Positions 17,832 through 26,227 of a DNA stretch of 49,110 nt are shown here, in pieces. A program made the translations under genes and the position numbers. The notes beneath the pieces were generated by a model. That model did no database searches, was not told the DNA's origin, and saw nothing but the letters and a program-made list of their open reading frames with translations. Positions within the stretch are counted from its first letter, which is position 1, and each line of letters opens with the position of its first letter. Origin of the DNA: Paenibacillus_AA sp045062745. GTDB taxonomy: Bacteria > Bacillota > Bacilli > Paenibacillales > NBRC-103111. The stretch covers positions 1 to 49,110 of the forward strand of contig NZ_JBJGED010000046.1 in NCBI RefSeq assembly GCF_045062745.1, in the 5' to 3' direction.

Positions 17832-19439
17832 TCATCTCGGATCATAACCGACGACGGTCCATATTCCTGTTGAGTCCTGCCTTACCAGTCGCTGCAAGTA
17901 AACTTTTCTTATGGGAGAGCTTTCGTCGCTTACCGTAACGACCGCTTCCTTACCGTTATTGTTCACGATGGCCAGATCCTCCATCTGAATCGGGTATTCA
18001 CCGGTAATGCCTTGAGGAGACATCTGTAAACTAACAAACACCTGTGCTGCATAGATGGGGTCGAGCTTCCATGGAGAGCTGCCCGAATCGACGCTTTTTT
18101 GATCATTCGTTTCAACGGTTAAGTCGTAGGGAACTTGAACTTGAGGTTTCGCAGCCGTTTCATTTCCTGAAGGAATTTCCAGCGTGCCGTTCATGATCCC
18201 TTTGGCGAAAGATAGCAGATCCTCTAATGGAGCATCGCCCATTACGGAGTATTCCTCTCCGTCCTGCCGCCATCTAACGGAGCTTGTTCCCGAATCCTCC
18301 GCTCTAGGTGCCTGGATCTCAACGATCCCGTTGTTCATGCGGCCAATTATTGCGTTGGGAACAGGCTTCAGCTCCCCAGTCGATGGGCTTTGTTCTAAGA
18401 GAACCCGGTAATTTTTAGTCGGTGCGCTGTAATAAATCTTCACAAGATGTTTATCCGGAATGACGGAGAATCGGTCTTGGAAGTATCCGGTCGGGAGGAG
18501 CTCAGGCGTTCTTGGGGCATAGCCGACGACGCCTTGTGCTTCGTTCAGATCGGTTACGAATTGTTCAGGGTTGGTGTCAATCTCCTTAAAGCCCTCAGGC
18601 AGACGATATGCGATCAATGGCTCGGGGATGGCATTGGTGAACTCGATTTGCGTGTAAGTGATGTTATATTGAATGCCATGATACAGGGCCGTTTGTTTTT
18701 GCAGCGGAAGCTTGGTTTCCTTATCGATCCATATCCGGTACGGCAATCCGCCTTTTGGGGTCACCTCCAGAATAGTCGTTCTTCTTCCGGCCACCGTATC
18801 TTCGCCAACCTCCGTCGCGGATGAAGCATTTCTCACTTCCTGAATTTCATTGCCCAGCTCAAACTGAAACCGATAGGAGTCCGGGAAGGCCGGGAAGAGA
18901 TGGACTTGTTTGGGGCCGGACTGAATCTGCCATTTCCTTAGTCCATTATTGACCGTGACGAGATCCTTGTTGGGCCCTTCCAAACCTTGGATATAATAAC
19001 GTCCCTCTTTATCCGCCCAAACCTCCAATTTCGCTTGCTTTGCAGATTCCCCGTTTGCGTTTGTTTCTACGATTTCAAGTGTTCCATGGTACGCTTGCAC
19101 ATTACGAAAAGCCTTTTCCATGGCATGGACCACATTGGTGTTGCCGAGGGGGATCGTGAAGTTCAGCAAAAGAACTAAGAGGGCCACACCGGCTACGCCG
19201 AGGATCCAGCTCCATTTGGACTTTGGACGATGCCTTCGCGGAAGCTGATCTGCAACGGATTGAACCAGTTTCATGGGATAATCGGGTCCCGGCATGGCGG
19301 GCTCCTTCAAGCTGCGTACCAATCTTATTGTCTGATAAAGTTCGACTAACTCTTCCGAAGCCTGCTCGTCTTCGTCAGGTTTTCGCTCTTCATTCAACCT
19401 ATCGATATAATCGGATACTTTCCGTTCCATTTCATTCAT
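17832..19439 (-). CDS. Anti-sigma-factor-like membrane protein
   Basis: Cytoplasmic N-terminus of ~75 residues, one membrane segment (~77-95, WILGVAGVALLVLLLNF) and a large outside domain. Residues ~105-280 resemble a LolA/RseB-type lipoprotein-sorting fold (AMEKAFRNVQAYHGTLEIVE, YYIQG, RRTTILEVTPKG). The rest includes DUF4367-like segments (GYAPRTPELLPTGYF). Its start overlaps the stop of the ECF sigma gene (ATGA), which implies coupling and a role restraining that sigma factor. The 535-residue length is long for anti-sigma factors. The signal it senses is unknown. Base composition is more AT-rich than the flanking genes. Confidence 0.8.
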   Translation of the reverse strand: MNEMERKVSDYIDRLNEERKPDEDEQASEELVELYQTIRLVRSLKEPAMPGPDYPMKLVQSVADQLPRRHRPKSKWSWILGVAGVALLVLLLNFTIPLGNTNVVHAMEKAFRNVQAYHGTLEIVETNANGESAKQAKLEVWADKEGRYYIQGLEGPNKDLVTVNNGLRKWQIQSGPKQVHLFPAFPDSYRFQFELGNEIQEVRNASSATEVGEDTVAGRRTTILEVTPKGGLPYRIWIDKETKLPLQKQTALYHGIQYNITYTQIEFTNAIPEPLIAYRLPEGFKEIDTNPEQFVTDLNEAQGVVGYAPRTPELLPTGYFQDRFSVIPDKHLVKIYYSAPTKNYRVLLEQSPSTGELKPVPNAIIGRMNNGIVEIQAPRAEDSGTSSVRWRQDGEEYSVMGDAPLEDLLSFAKGIMNGTLEIPSGNETAAKPQVQVPYDLTVETNDQKSVDSGSSPWKLDPIYAAQVFVSLQMSPQGITGEYPIQMEDLAIVNNNGKEAVVTVSDESSPIRKVYLQRLVRQDSTGIWTVVGYDPR

Positions 19440-19963
19440 GGATTTTGTTCCTCCGCATCCTTAGTCGTTTTCAGAATATCGGCCAAATTTTTTAAGGCCC
19501 GATGCTGCATGACACGAATGGCCCCTTCTTCTTTCTTCATGACCCGAGCGGTATCGGCGACCGATAACCCGGAGAGAATTCGTAATTTAATCACGGTGCG
19601 CTGCTCTTCATTCAGCTTCGCTAAGGCATTTTCTATAAAATGACGCTGAGTGCTAGTTTCGGCGTGATCTCCGACCGCATAAAATTTCGGATGGATGGAT
19701 TCTATACTGACGGGGATCCCCCTGCGTTTCTTTTTGCGCCAAACATCCCGCAGCAAATTGGTAGCCACCTTTTTCAGAAAGGCGATATATTTGTTCGGAG
19801 CCACTTTTCCATTTTGCAAATAAGAGAAGGCTTTTACATAGGTTTCCTGGGTGATATCCTCCGCTTCTTCGCGGTTTTGAACCTTAAAATAAACGAACCG
19901 GTATAAAGCTTCCCATGTAGCCGAGCATACTTCTTCGATGTACTTTGGATCAACCGCTGTCAA
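19436..19963 (-). CDS. ECF RNA polymerase sigma factor
   Basis: Sigma-70 family, ECF group. Region 2 contains ALYRFVYFKVQNREEAEDITQETYVKAF. Region 4 contains the helix-turn-helix LSGLSVADTARVMKKEEGAIRVMQHRAL. A TTG start at 19963 is preferred: AAGGTGA lies just upstream. An in-frame ATG at 20002 (13 codons longer) has no ribosome binding site and would be nearly leaderless relative to the promoter found at 20011-20036. The longer form cannot be excluded. The co-transcribed downstream gene is its probable anti-sigma factor. Confidence 0.9.
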   Translation of the reverse strand: MTAVDPKYIEEVCSATWEALYRFVYFKVQNREEAEDITQETYVKAFSYLQNGKVAPNKYIAFLKKVATNLLRDVWRKKKRRGIPVSIESIHPKFYAVGDHAETSTQRHFIENALAKLNEEQRTVIKLRILSGLSVADTARVMKKEEGAIRVMQHRALKNLADILKTTKDAEEQNP

Positions 19964-20010
19964 ATGGGTTTCACCTTCTTTCCTGACTTCATTGTTTGGC
20001 ATAATAAGAA

Positions 20011-20036
20011 ACGTCCGGACCGTTTGAAACGTTACA
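20011..20036 (-). promoter_or_regulatory. ECF-type autoregulatory promoter
   Basis: TGTAAC (complement of 20031-20036), a 17-bp spacer and CGT (complement of 20011-20013) fit the AAC-N16/17-CGT form used by Bacillus ECF sigma factors, directly before the ECF gene. Autoregulation is the usual arrangement. A CGCATCC/GGATGCG hairpin (20047-20065) lies just upstream. Confidence 0.6.
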
Positions 20037-20087
20037 TACAGGGTCCCGCATCCTACAAGGATGCGCACTTTTCCCTAAAGAAACGCA

Positions 20088-20126
20088 ATAGCCCCGTCGG
20101 ATCCGGATGGGATCTAACGGAGCTAT
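20088..20126 (-). terminator. Second hairpin downstream of SPOUT methyltransferase gene
   Basis: Interrupted stem (20088-20092/20122-20126, 20094-20097/20117-20120, 20100-20104/20110-20114). The minus-strand tail TTGCGTTTCTTT is only moderately T-rich. Possibly a backup terminator before the ECF promoter. Confidence 0.45.
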
Positions 20127-20215
20127 CTTAGTCATAGCGACCTTGCCGTCCATTCATAAGCTCTGCGTGCTTCAGCAGCCTTCCTATCCTCACCGCCGCT
20201 TCGGCACGCGTGCAA

Positions 20216-20253
20216 ACAACCCCGAACCGTCCTGCGGGACGAATCGGGGTTGT
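20216..20253 (-). terminator. Terminator of SPOUT methyltransferase gene
   Basis: Ten-base arms (20216-20225, 20244-20253) with an inner CGTCC/GGGACG stem. It is followed on the minus strand by a short T run. Confidence 0.65.
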
Positions 20254-20265
20254 ACATGAGCCAAC

Positions 20266-21126
20266 TCAAGTCAGCCGCTGCCGGGAAGCCTCGAACAACA
20301 GCACCGTGGCGGCCATCGCCACGTTCAGCGATTCCGCGTCGCCCGCCATCGGGATAATGACACGGCGGTTCGCGAGCCGGGAAGCCGTCTCGGACACGCC
20401 TCGAGCTTCATTGCCGACGATGAACCACGTGCCGCGGGTGAAATCGACGGCATAGCACGACTCGCTCGCTTGCAGGCTCGCTACGACGAGCTGCAGCTCG
20501 CGCTCGCCGGCCTCCTCGAGCAGCGGCCCAAGCTCCGCCTCCACGATCGGGAGGTGGAACAGCGAGCCCATCGTGGAGCGAACCGTCTTGGGGTTGTAGA
20601 GGTCGACAGTACCCCGCCCGAGCACGACCGCCGTCGCGCCCACCGCATCCGCGCTGCGGATGATCGTGCCGAGGTTGCCGGGGTCCTGGACCCCGTCGAC
20701 TACGACTACGAGCGGCTCGCCGGAGCGGCCCCGACGGCCGGGCTGATCCTGTCCACCTCCGCTCCACAACACCTCGAGACTCCATGCCGGCTTGTTCACG
20801 ACGGCGAAGATGCCTTGCGGCGTCTGCGTGTCCGAGCACTTCAGCAGCACATCCTCGCTGACGCTGATCCACTCGAATGCCGGTGCACCCGCTCCCGCTC
20901 CGGCCCTTGCCTTTTCCACCGCCTCCGTAGCCGCTTGGTCCACCTCCGACGGGATCCCCCGCGCTTCCGAGTAGACCACCGCGTCGATGGGCGCGCCCGA
21001 ACGGATCGCCTCCGTCACGAGGTGAACGCCTTCTATGAGGAACTGCCCTTGCTTGTCCCGTCCTTTTTTGTCCAGCAGCTGGCTCCACAGCTTAACCCGC
21101 GCATTTTGTACCGAAGCGATATGCAT
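20266..21126 (-). CDS. SPOUT (TrmH/SpoU) RNA 2'-O-ribose methyltransferase
   Basis: SAM-dependent RNA methyltransferase of the trefoil-knot family. The three SPOUT motifs are present: DGVQDPGNLGTIIRSADAVGA (motif 1), GNEARGVS (motif 2) and IPMAGDAESLNVAMAATVLLFEASRQR (motif 3). The N-terminal ~100 residues form a substrate-binding domain (LLDKKGRDKQGQFLIEGVHLV). The location between ktr and the sspI region recalls B. subtilis ysgA, which neighbours sspI. The target RNA cannot be told. ATG 21126 is chosen; a GTG one codon earlier is equally possible. It starts seven bases after the ktr stop. Confidence 0.9.
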   Translation of the reverse strand: MHIASVQNARVKLWSQLLDKKGRDKQGQFLIEGVHLVTEAIRSGAPIDAVVYSEARGIPSEVDQAATEAVEKARAGAGAGAPAFEWISVSEDVLLKCSDTQTPQGIFAVVNKPAWSLEVLWSGGGQDQPGRRGRSGEPLVVVVDGVQDPGNLGTIIRSADAVGATAVVLGRGTVDLYNPKTVRSTMGSLFHLPIVEAELGPLLEEAGERELQLVVASLQASESCYAVDFTRGTWFIVGNEARGVSETASRLANRRVIIPMAGDAESLNVAMAATVLLFEASRQRLT

Positions 21127-21132
21127 CACGGT

Positions 21133-21795
21133 CTACTCCGAGAACGTCTCTTCGAACCGCTGCAAATTCTCGTTGCGGCCGACGACGACGAGGATGTCGT
21201 TTTCCTTGATCTGATCTTCCGCGTACGGCGCAATATTCATCTTGTCCCCGGTCTTGAGCGCCATCACGTTGCAGCCGTACTTGGCCCGAATGTCGAGCTC
21301 CCGCAAGCTTTTGCCGAACATCGAGTGGGAAGCCCTAATCTCGGCGATGCTGTAGTCGTCCGATAATTCTATGTAGTCGAGAATATTGGGAGAGATGAGG
21401 TGATGCGCCACCCGCACCCCCATGTCACGCTCGGGATAGATCACCTTGTCCGCGCCGATCTTCGTGAGCACTTTGCCGTGGAGCTCGTTTTGCGCTTTGA
21501 CGATCAGGGCCGGCACGCCCATGTCCTTCAAGATCAGCGTGGTGAGAATGCTCGCCTGGATGTCTTCCCCGATCGCCACGACGATGACGTCGAAATTGCG
21601 GATGCCCAAGGCGCGGAGCGCCTCCTCGTCGGTGGAGTCCGCCTGCACCGCATGGGTGACCATATTGACGACCTCTTGCGTCCTCTGCTCGCTAGAGTCG
21701 ATCGCCAGCACTTCATACCCCAGGGTATGCAACGATCTGGCCACGCTTGAGCCAAACCGTCCCATGCCGATGATCGCGAATTGCTTCTGTTTCAT
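21133..21795 (-). CDS. Ktr potassium-uptake regulatory subunit (KtrA/KtrC type)
   Basis: Cytoplasmic RCK protein gating a Ktr potassium channel. N-terminal Rossmann RCK_N domain (FAIIGMGRFGSSVARSL, ADSTDEEAL, VAIGEDIQASILTTL) and C-terminal RCK_C domain (~135-218) are present. Length 220 matches KtrA/KtrC of B. subtilis, both targets of c-di-AMP. The membrane subunit (KtrB/KtrD) is not in the window, so it is an orphan like ktrC. GGGAGGG precedes the ATG. Confidence 0.92.
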   Translation of the reverse strand: MKQKQFAIIGMGRFGSSVARSLHTLGYEVLAIDSSEQRTQEVVNMVTHAVQADSTDEEALRALGIRNFDVIVVAIGEDIQASILTTLILKDMGVPALIVKAQNELHGKVLTKIGADKVIYPERDMGVRVAHHLISPNILDYIELSDDYSIAEIRASHSMFGKSLRELDIRAKYGCNVMALKTGDKMNIAPYAEDQIKENDILVVVGRNENLQRFEETFSE

Positions 21796-21966
21796 ACCGC
21801 AAGCCCTCCCACGCGTATCTACGGGTTATTTTCCAACATTATAGCATATTTCATACCGGTTCCCCTAAAGCATTCGCGCCGCATACATGTTGTCGTAGAA
21901 ATTGAGCAAGCTAACCCAGATGACCGGAAGGTCCAAGATTAGCTTACGATGGAGGGACTTGTTCGA

Positions 21967-22167
21967 ATGGATTTGGATTTGCGACAAGCGATTATTGGCC
22001 AGGTGAAAAACAATACGACCGAGCAATTGCATGAAGTGATCATGGATTCCGTACACCAGGAAGAGAAGCTGCTGCCCGGGCTCGGGGTGCTGTTCGAAAT
22101 CATATGGGATCACAGCGACCCGACCGCCCAGAACCAGATGGTGCAAACGCTCAAGGACAACTTGTAA
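21967..22167 (+). CDS. sspI: Small acid-soluble spore protein SspI
   Basis: The 66-residue spore core protein resembles B. subtilis SspI: MDLDLRQAIIGQV, then EEKLLPGLGVLFEIIW and a charged C-terminus. ATG 21967 is used because the family begins MDL; GGAGG lies eleven bases upstream. No convincing sigma-G promoter was found. Adjacent ktr and SPOUT methyltransferase genes are divergent. Confidence 0.93.
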   Translation: MDLDLRQAIIGQVKNNTTEQLHEVIMDSVHQEEKLLPGLGVLFEIIWDHSDPTAQNQMVQTLKDNL

Positions 22168-22320
22168 GCCGCACCCTCGTTCCATTCTTTTTGCCGGATA
22201 CCGGATCCTGCTGCCAGGAGCGGTATTTCGGCATGCTCAGGAAATGGTTGCGTCCTCTCTATCGGTCGAATATGCTAGAGTCATGTCAAGTGTGTGACGA
22301 GACGGAGGGGCAGCGCCTAC

Positions 22321-23040
22321 ATGAGCTTGAACCTGTTGATTGCTGAAGACGACCGGTCGGTCTGCGAGATGCTTCGGCTGTTTTTGCTTCAAGAAAAGAT
22401 CGAGCCCACTTTCGTCTACGACGGCCACGAGGCCGATCGGCTGATGGCTGCGCAGCCCTGGGACCTCGTCCTGCTGGATTGGATGCTGCCCGGCAAAGAC
22501 GGGATTCAGCTCTGCAAGGAGTGGCGGGCGCAGCGCAATGCGGTACCGATCATTCTGCTGACCGCCCGGACGGAGGAGCAGGACCGGATTCTGGGTCTGA
22601 ATCTGGGTGCCGACGATTACGTGACCAAGCCGTTCAGTCCGCTCGAGCTCATGGCCCGGATTCATGCGGTGCTGCGCCGGTATAAGGCTCCTGAGCGCGG
22701 TCTCGCCACGGCGCCCGATCTGCTCGACGATCGCGAGGAGGATGGCCTCCTTCGTTATAAAGAGCTCAGCGTCGATCCGCGGAGTCGGGAAGTGACCGCC
22801 GGGGGGCGCAAGCTCGCTCCGCTCACGCCCAAGGAATTCGAGCTGCTCCACCTCTTCATCCGGAATCCGAGGCAAGTGTTCTCCCGCGAACAGCTCATCG
22901 AGCAAGTGTGGGGCTATGATTACCTCGGCGAGGACCGGACGGTGGACGTCCATATCAAGCGATTGCGCAACAAAATCTCAACGCCGGATCGTCCGTGGAT
23001 TGCCACGGTGTGGGGCGTGGGCTACAAGCTGGAGGAATAG
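22321..23040 (+). CDS. OmpR/PhoB-family response regulator
   Basis: Receiver domain with the acidic pocket E9-D10-D11, phospho-acceptor D53 (LLDWMLPGKDG) and the KPFSP lysine. It is followed by a winged-helix DNA-binding domain (~142-238: LTPKEFELLHLF, VWGYDYLGEDRTVDVHIKRLRNKI). ATG 22321 is preceded by GGAGGGG. The histidine kinase gene begins three bases after its stop, so they are one operon and a cognate pair. The regulon is unknown. Confidence 0.93.
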   Translation: MSLNLLIAEDDRSVCEMLRLFLLQEKIEPTFVYDGHEADRLMAAQPWDLVLLDWMLPGKDGIQLCKEWRAQRNAVPIILLTARTEEQDRILGLNLGADDYVTKPFSPLELMARIHAVLRRYKAPERGLATAPDLLDDREEDGLLRYKELSVDPRSREVTAGGRKLAPLTPKEFELLHLFIRNPRQVFSREQLIEQVWGYDYLGEDRTVDVHIKRLRNKISTPDRPWIATVWGVGYKLEE

Positions 23041-23043
23041 CGG

Positions 23044-24522
23044 ATGAAGCTTCGGATGCCGCGATACCGCTTTACTTTTTTTCAACGGCAATTTCTCAGC
23101 CACTTGTTTATCGCCCTGCTGCTGCTTATACCTCTAGCATTCGGCTTCTACTATTTCGCCAAGCATTCGATCCTTTACAAGAATAAGAGCGAGGAGCTGC
23201 TCGCCGCCGCGAAAGTCGCGGCCCGCGCACTGACACGCGAAGAGCGGACGAAGGCCGAGCAGCAGCTCGCCACGTACAAGCTGCTGCTGACGGAGCGCAA
23301 AATCTCGATCATCGCGCTCGACCGCAAAGGCGATGTGGTGAACATCCCCGCCTTGGCCACGACGGACTGGAGGAACAAAGCGCTCTTGGACCGGTTGCGC
23401 AAGCAAATTTTCCATGTGCAGAACGACGCCGTCTTCCTGTTGGATTCCGTTGAGGGCGTATCCGCCTCCATCATGGTCGCACCCAAGCTGGTCCGGCCTC
23501 TCGGGGAGAAGGACTACATCTATCTCTTCGCCTTATCTCCGGTGCAGGGATTCTCCGGCATCGTCGGCGGAATGAACCGGACGGTGCTCGCGGCCGGCGG
23601 ATGCTTCCTCGTGCTCGTCCTGGCGATCAGCTTCTGGCTGTCCCGCAGCATGAGCCGGCGCGTTCGCCGCCTTCAGCTCGCGACCCGCGGGATTGCGGAA
23701 GGCGACTACGCCGTGCGGCTGGAGGAAAAACGCACCGACGAGCTCGGCGACTTATCCCGCGACTTCAACTCCATGGCGCAGCAGCTCCAGGAGGCCTCGG
23801 AGAAGCTCGCGCGGTTCGAAGCGCGCCGGCAGCAATTCATGAGCGACGTGTCGCACGAGCTGCGTACGCCGCTCACTTCGATCCGCGGCCTTATCGAGGG
23901 CTTCCGCAACAACCTCGTCGCACCCGAGGAGCAGGCGAAGTACTACTCGATCATCGAGAAGGAGACGTTCCGTCTCATCCGGCTCATCAACGAGCTGATG
24001 GACATGGAGCGGATCCGGACGAACCAAGTCCAGCTCGATCTCGAGTGGCATCGCGCCGCTGACATTCTCGAGGTCGTCGGCGAATCGCTCGAGCTGCTCG
24101 CCGCCGAGAAGAAGCTCCGGCTCGAAGTGCAGTGCGCCGACACCGCGAGGATCTACGGCGATTATGATCGGCTGATGCAGATCATGATCAATCTCGTCAA
24201 GAACGCGATTCAGTTCTCGGACTACGGGACGGTCCGCCTGAGCGCGGAGGAACAGGACACGCACACGGTGCTGGAGGTGGCCGATCAAGGCCGAGGGATG
24301 ACCCGGGTGCAGGTGGAGCAAATGTGGGACCGCTTCTACAAGGCCGACCCGTCGCGGGTGAAGGAGAAGAGCGAGACCGGGCTCGGGCTGTCGATCGTGA
24401 AGCAGCTCGTGGAGGCGCATGGCGGCACGATTGAGGTGAGGAGCGAGCCGGGGCTCGGCACTACGATACGGCTCCGGCTGCCGAGGGCGGCTGCCAACGC
24501 GGACGAGCCGCAGGCGGGGTGA
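23044..24522 (+). CDS. EnvZ/PhoR-type sensor histidine kinase
   Basis: Two membrane segments (~18-40 and ~180-200) bracket an extracytoplasmic sensor domain. They are followed by HAMP (~200-252), HisKA with phospho-acceptor His271 in SHELRTPLTS, and HATPase_c with N-box NLVKNAIQ, DQGRGM, the F-box region and TGLGLSIVKQLVEAHGG. GAGGAA from the response regulator's end serves as ribosome binding site. The signal is unknown; the sensor domain has no family I recognise. Confidence 0.94.
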   Translation: MKLRMPRYRFTFFQRQFLSHLFIALLLLIPLAFGFYYFAKHSILYKNKSEELLAAAKVAARALTREERTKAEQQLATYKLLLTERKISIIALDRKGDVVNIPALATTDWRNKALLDRLRKQIFHVQNDAVFLLDSVEGVSASIMVAPKLVRPLGEKDYIYLFALSPVQGFSGIVGGMNRTVLAAGGCFLVLVLAISFWLSRSMSRRVRRLQLATRGIAEGDYAVRLEEKRTDELGDLSRDFNSMAQQLQEASEKLARFEARRQQFMSDVSHELRTPLTSIRGLIEGFRNNLVAPEEQAKYYSIIEKETFRLIRLINELMDMERIRTNQVQLDLEWHRAADILEVVGESLELLAAEKKLRLEVQCADTARIYGDYDRLMQIMINLVKNAIQFSDYGTVRLSAEEQDTHTVLEVADQGRGMTRVQVEQMWDRFYKADPSRVKEKSETGLGLSIVKQLVEAHGGTIEVRSEPGLGTTIRLRLPRAAANADEPQAG

Positions 24523-24593
24523 GCCGCAGGCAGGGCGAACCTTCATTAACTCTCCTTGTCAGCGGCCGCCTCTCCCGGGCGTCCCCCAAAATC

Positions 24594-24623
24594 AGAGGCT
24601 GACGACACTTGTCGTCAGCCTCT
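24594..24623. terminator. Bidirectional terminator after histidine kinase gene
   Basis: Thirteen-base perfect arms (24594-24606, 24611-24623) with a four-base loop lie between the convergent kinase and solute-binding-protein genes. T tracts are short on both sides. Confidence 0.75.
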
Positions 24624-24632
24624 TGTCCTTCC

Positions 24633-25961
24633 CTATTGACCGGATGCTTTCAATTTTTCTATCTCCTTCACGGCATTCTCATCCGCCATCCGCAAGGTGG
24701 TATTGATGTCAAGCTGACCTTTACCGAGCTGGTACCAGAGCTTTTCGAGCTGGTTGTTCGTAATCGCTTGATAAGGCGATTGCTGGAATGGAGCAGCCGG
24801 TTTGTTTTTCGCTAGAGCCTTCAGGTTTTTCCCTTTCAAATTTGGATTGTCTTTACCGAACGCGTCTTTTGCCGATTGAGTTGTGATGACCGGGAGTCCA
24901 AGTGCCTTTTGGGCCATTTCGGTTTGAAACTCATCACTCGTCATATAAGCGATGATATCAAAGGCTTGTTCCTTATGCTTACTGATGCTTAGGACGTAAG
25001 CCAATGTGAGCGAGGCTTGCGAACCGACGCCGCGGAGGTGGCCGAATTCCGGTAAAGTGACCAAATCCCAATTCACGTCTTGCGGAGTTCCAGGAATCGA
25101 GGCGGCATACATGGCCGCTACTTTCGTTTTATAGAACAAGTTGTTGATCCCGGTAAAGCTGCCTTCCACCAGGGCATTGCCCGGAATTTCGTAGAACCGG
25201 TTTATGTTCTTGACCAACTGTGCCCAACGCTCATCGGAGTAGAACAACGGTTTATCGGTTTTGGGATCGGCGAATCCGAGGGACAGTTGGTTTTGCCAAG
25301 CGATGCTGTAAGATTGGGTAATGAAGCCTCTGTATTGCGTTTCTCCTTCTTTACGAGTGAGCCGCTTAGCCAGCTCGTATGCTTCGTCCCATGTCATGCC
25401 GTCCGTTGGATAAGGCACCCCGAACTTGTCGAAAATGTCTTTATTATACAAAAGGGACATTACATTCATCCTTAGCGGCAAAGCATATATTTCCCCCTTT
25501 GGAGAAAGCGCTCTCACCGCTTCTAGCGTACTTGGCTCGAGACGGCTCTGATCATAGCCGGTTTTCTTTATCATTTCGGTTAAATCGTATTGGAAATTAA
25601 ACGGCGTAATGTAGCGGTAATGGTTCGTATCGCCGTTGAGGAAAATATCGATCGGTTCCTGGGCGGAAAGCAAGCTGGCCAGATGACCGGCCGGGTTTGT
25701 ATCCGGGGAGTTGAGGACTTTTAAAGTAACATGCGGAAATTTCTTGACGATCGCATTCCCATACTGTTCCATGAAAGTTGCCGTATCCCCGGCGTACGGC
25801 AAATAGAAGGTAATGGTGACCGGCTCTTTCGGTTTTTCCTCCACCTTCGCCGCGACCTCCGCCGCTTGACCGGCTTTGTTTTCTTGTCCCCCGGTGCATC
25901 CGGCCAACAGACTGACGACCGCCATCAACAGCACCAACCACATTGAGATTCTTCTTTTCAC
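24633..25961 (-). CDS. ABC-transporter sugar-type solute-binding lipoprotein, orphan
   Basis: Extracellular solute-binding protein family 1. The lipoprotein signal peptide ends in LLAGC (lipobox Cys about residue 22). The mature part has VTITFYLPYAGD, PKGEIYALPLRMNVMSLLYNKDIFDKFGVPYP and GMTWDEAYELAKRL, typical of sugar-binding proteins. A GTG start at 25961 is chosen: AGGGTGG lies nine bases upstream, and the longer frame (26048) is not signal-like. No permease or ATPase gene is adjacent, so the transporter partner and ligand are unknown. Confidence 0.88.
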   Translation of the reverse strand: MKRRISMWLVLLMAVVSLLAGCTGGQENKAGQAAEVAAKVEEKPKEPVTITFYLPYAGDTATFMEQYGNAIVKKFPHVTLKVLNSPDTNPAGHLASLLSAQEPIDIFLNGDTNHYRYITPFNFQYDLTEMIKKTGYDQSRLEPSTLEAVRALSPKGEIYALPLRMNVMSLLYNKDIFDKFGVPYPTDGMTWDEAYELAKRLTRKEGETQYRGFITQSYSIAWQNQLSLGFADPKTDKPLFYSDERWAQLVKNINRFYEIPGNALVEGSFTGINNLFYKTKVAAMYAASIPGTPQDVNWDLVTLPEFGHLRGVGSQASLTLAYVLSISKHKEQAFDIIAYMTSDEFQTEMAQKALGLPVITTQSAKDAFGKDNPNLKGKNLKALAKNKPAAPFQQSPYQAITNNQLEKLWYQLGKGQLDINTTLRMADENAVKEIEKLKASGQ

Positions 25962-26155
25962 CAAACCATTCCACCCTTTCTGCACAAGTAGTAATCTAAT
26001 CGATCCGTTACCATCGTACGAGTCGGGGCCCTGCAAAAGAAACTGCACTTTGCGTCACAAAGATGAACCTTGCGACGCATCGCGCACACAGCTTGGTGTG
26101 AACAATATGCACTTTCATGCGTTCTATCTACTTTTCACTCTCGGTTAGAATCAGC

Positions 26156-26201
26156 AAAAAAGCCGGCGGACCTTTATTATACAAAGGCCACCAGCTTTTT
26201 C
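26156..26201 (-). terminator. Terminator of the DUF2975/XRE/methyltransferase operon
   Basis: Imperfect hairpin with AAAAAGC/GCTTTTT outer arms and an AAAGG/CCTTT inner stem, followed by T on the minus strand. The rest of 25962-26227 holds no gene I can support. Confidence 0.7.
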
Positions 26202-26227
26202 AGGAAACGATTCCTCTACAGCGGCGC

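Noticed and set aside
21865..21966. Sigma-G promoter of sspI
   Set aside because: GCATA and CAAGCTA elements exist but the spacing (~21 bp) is wrong.
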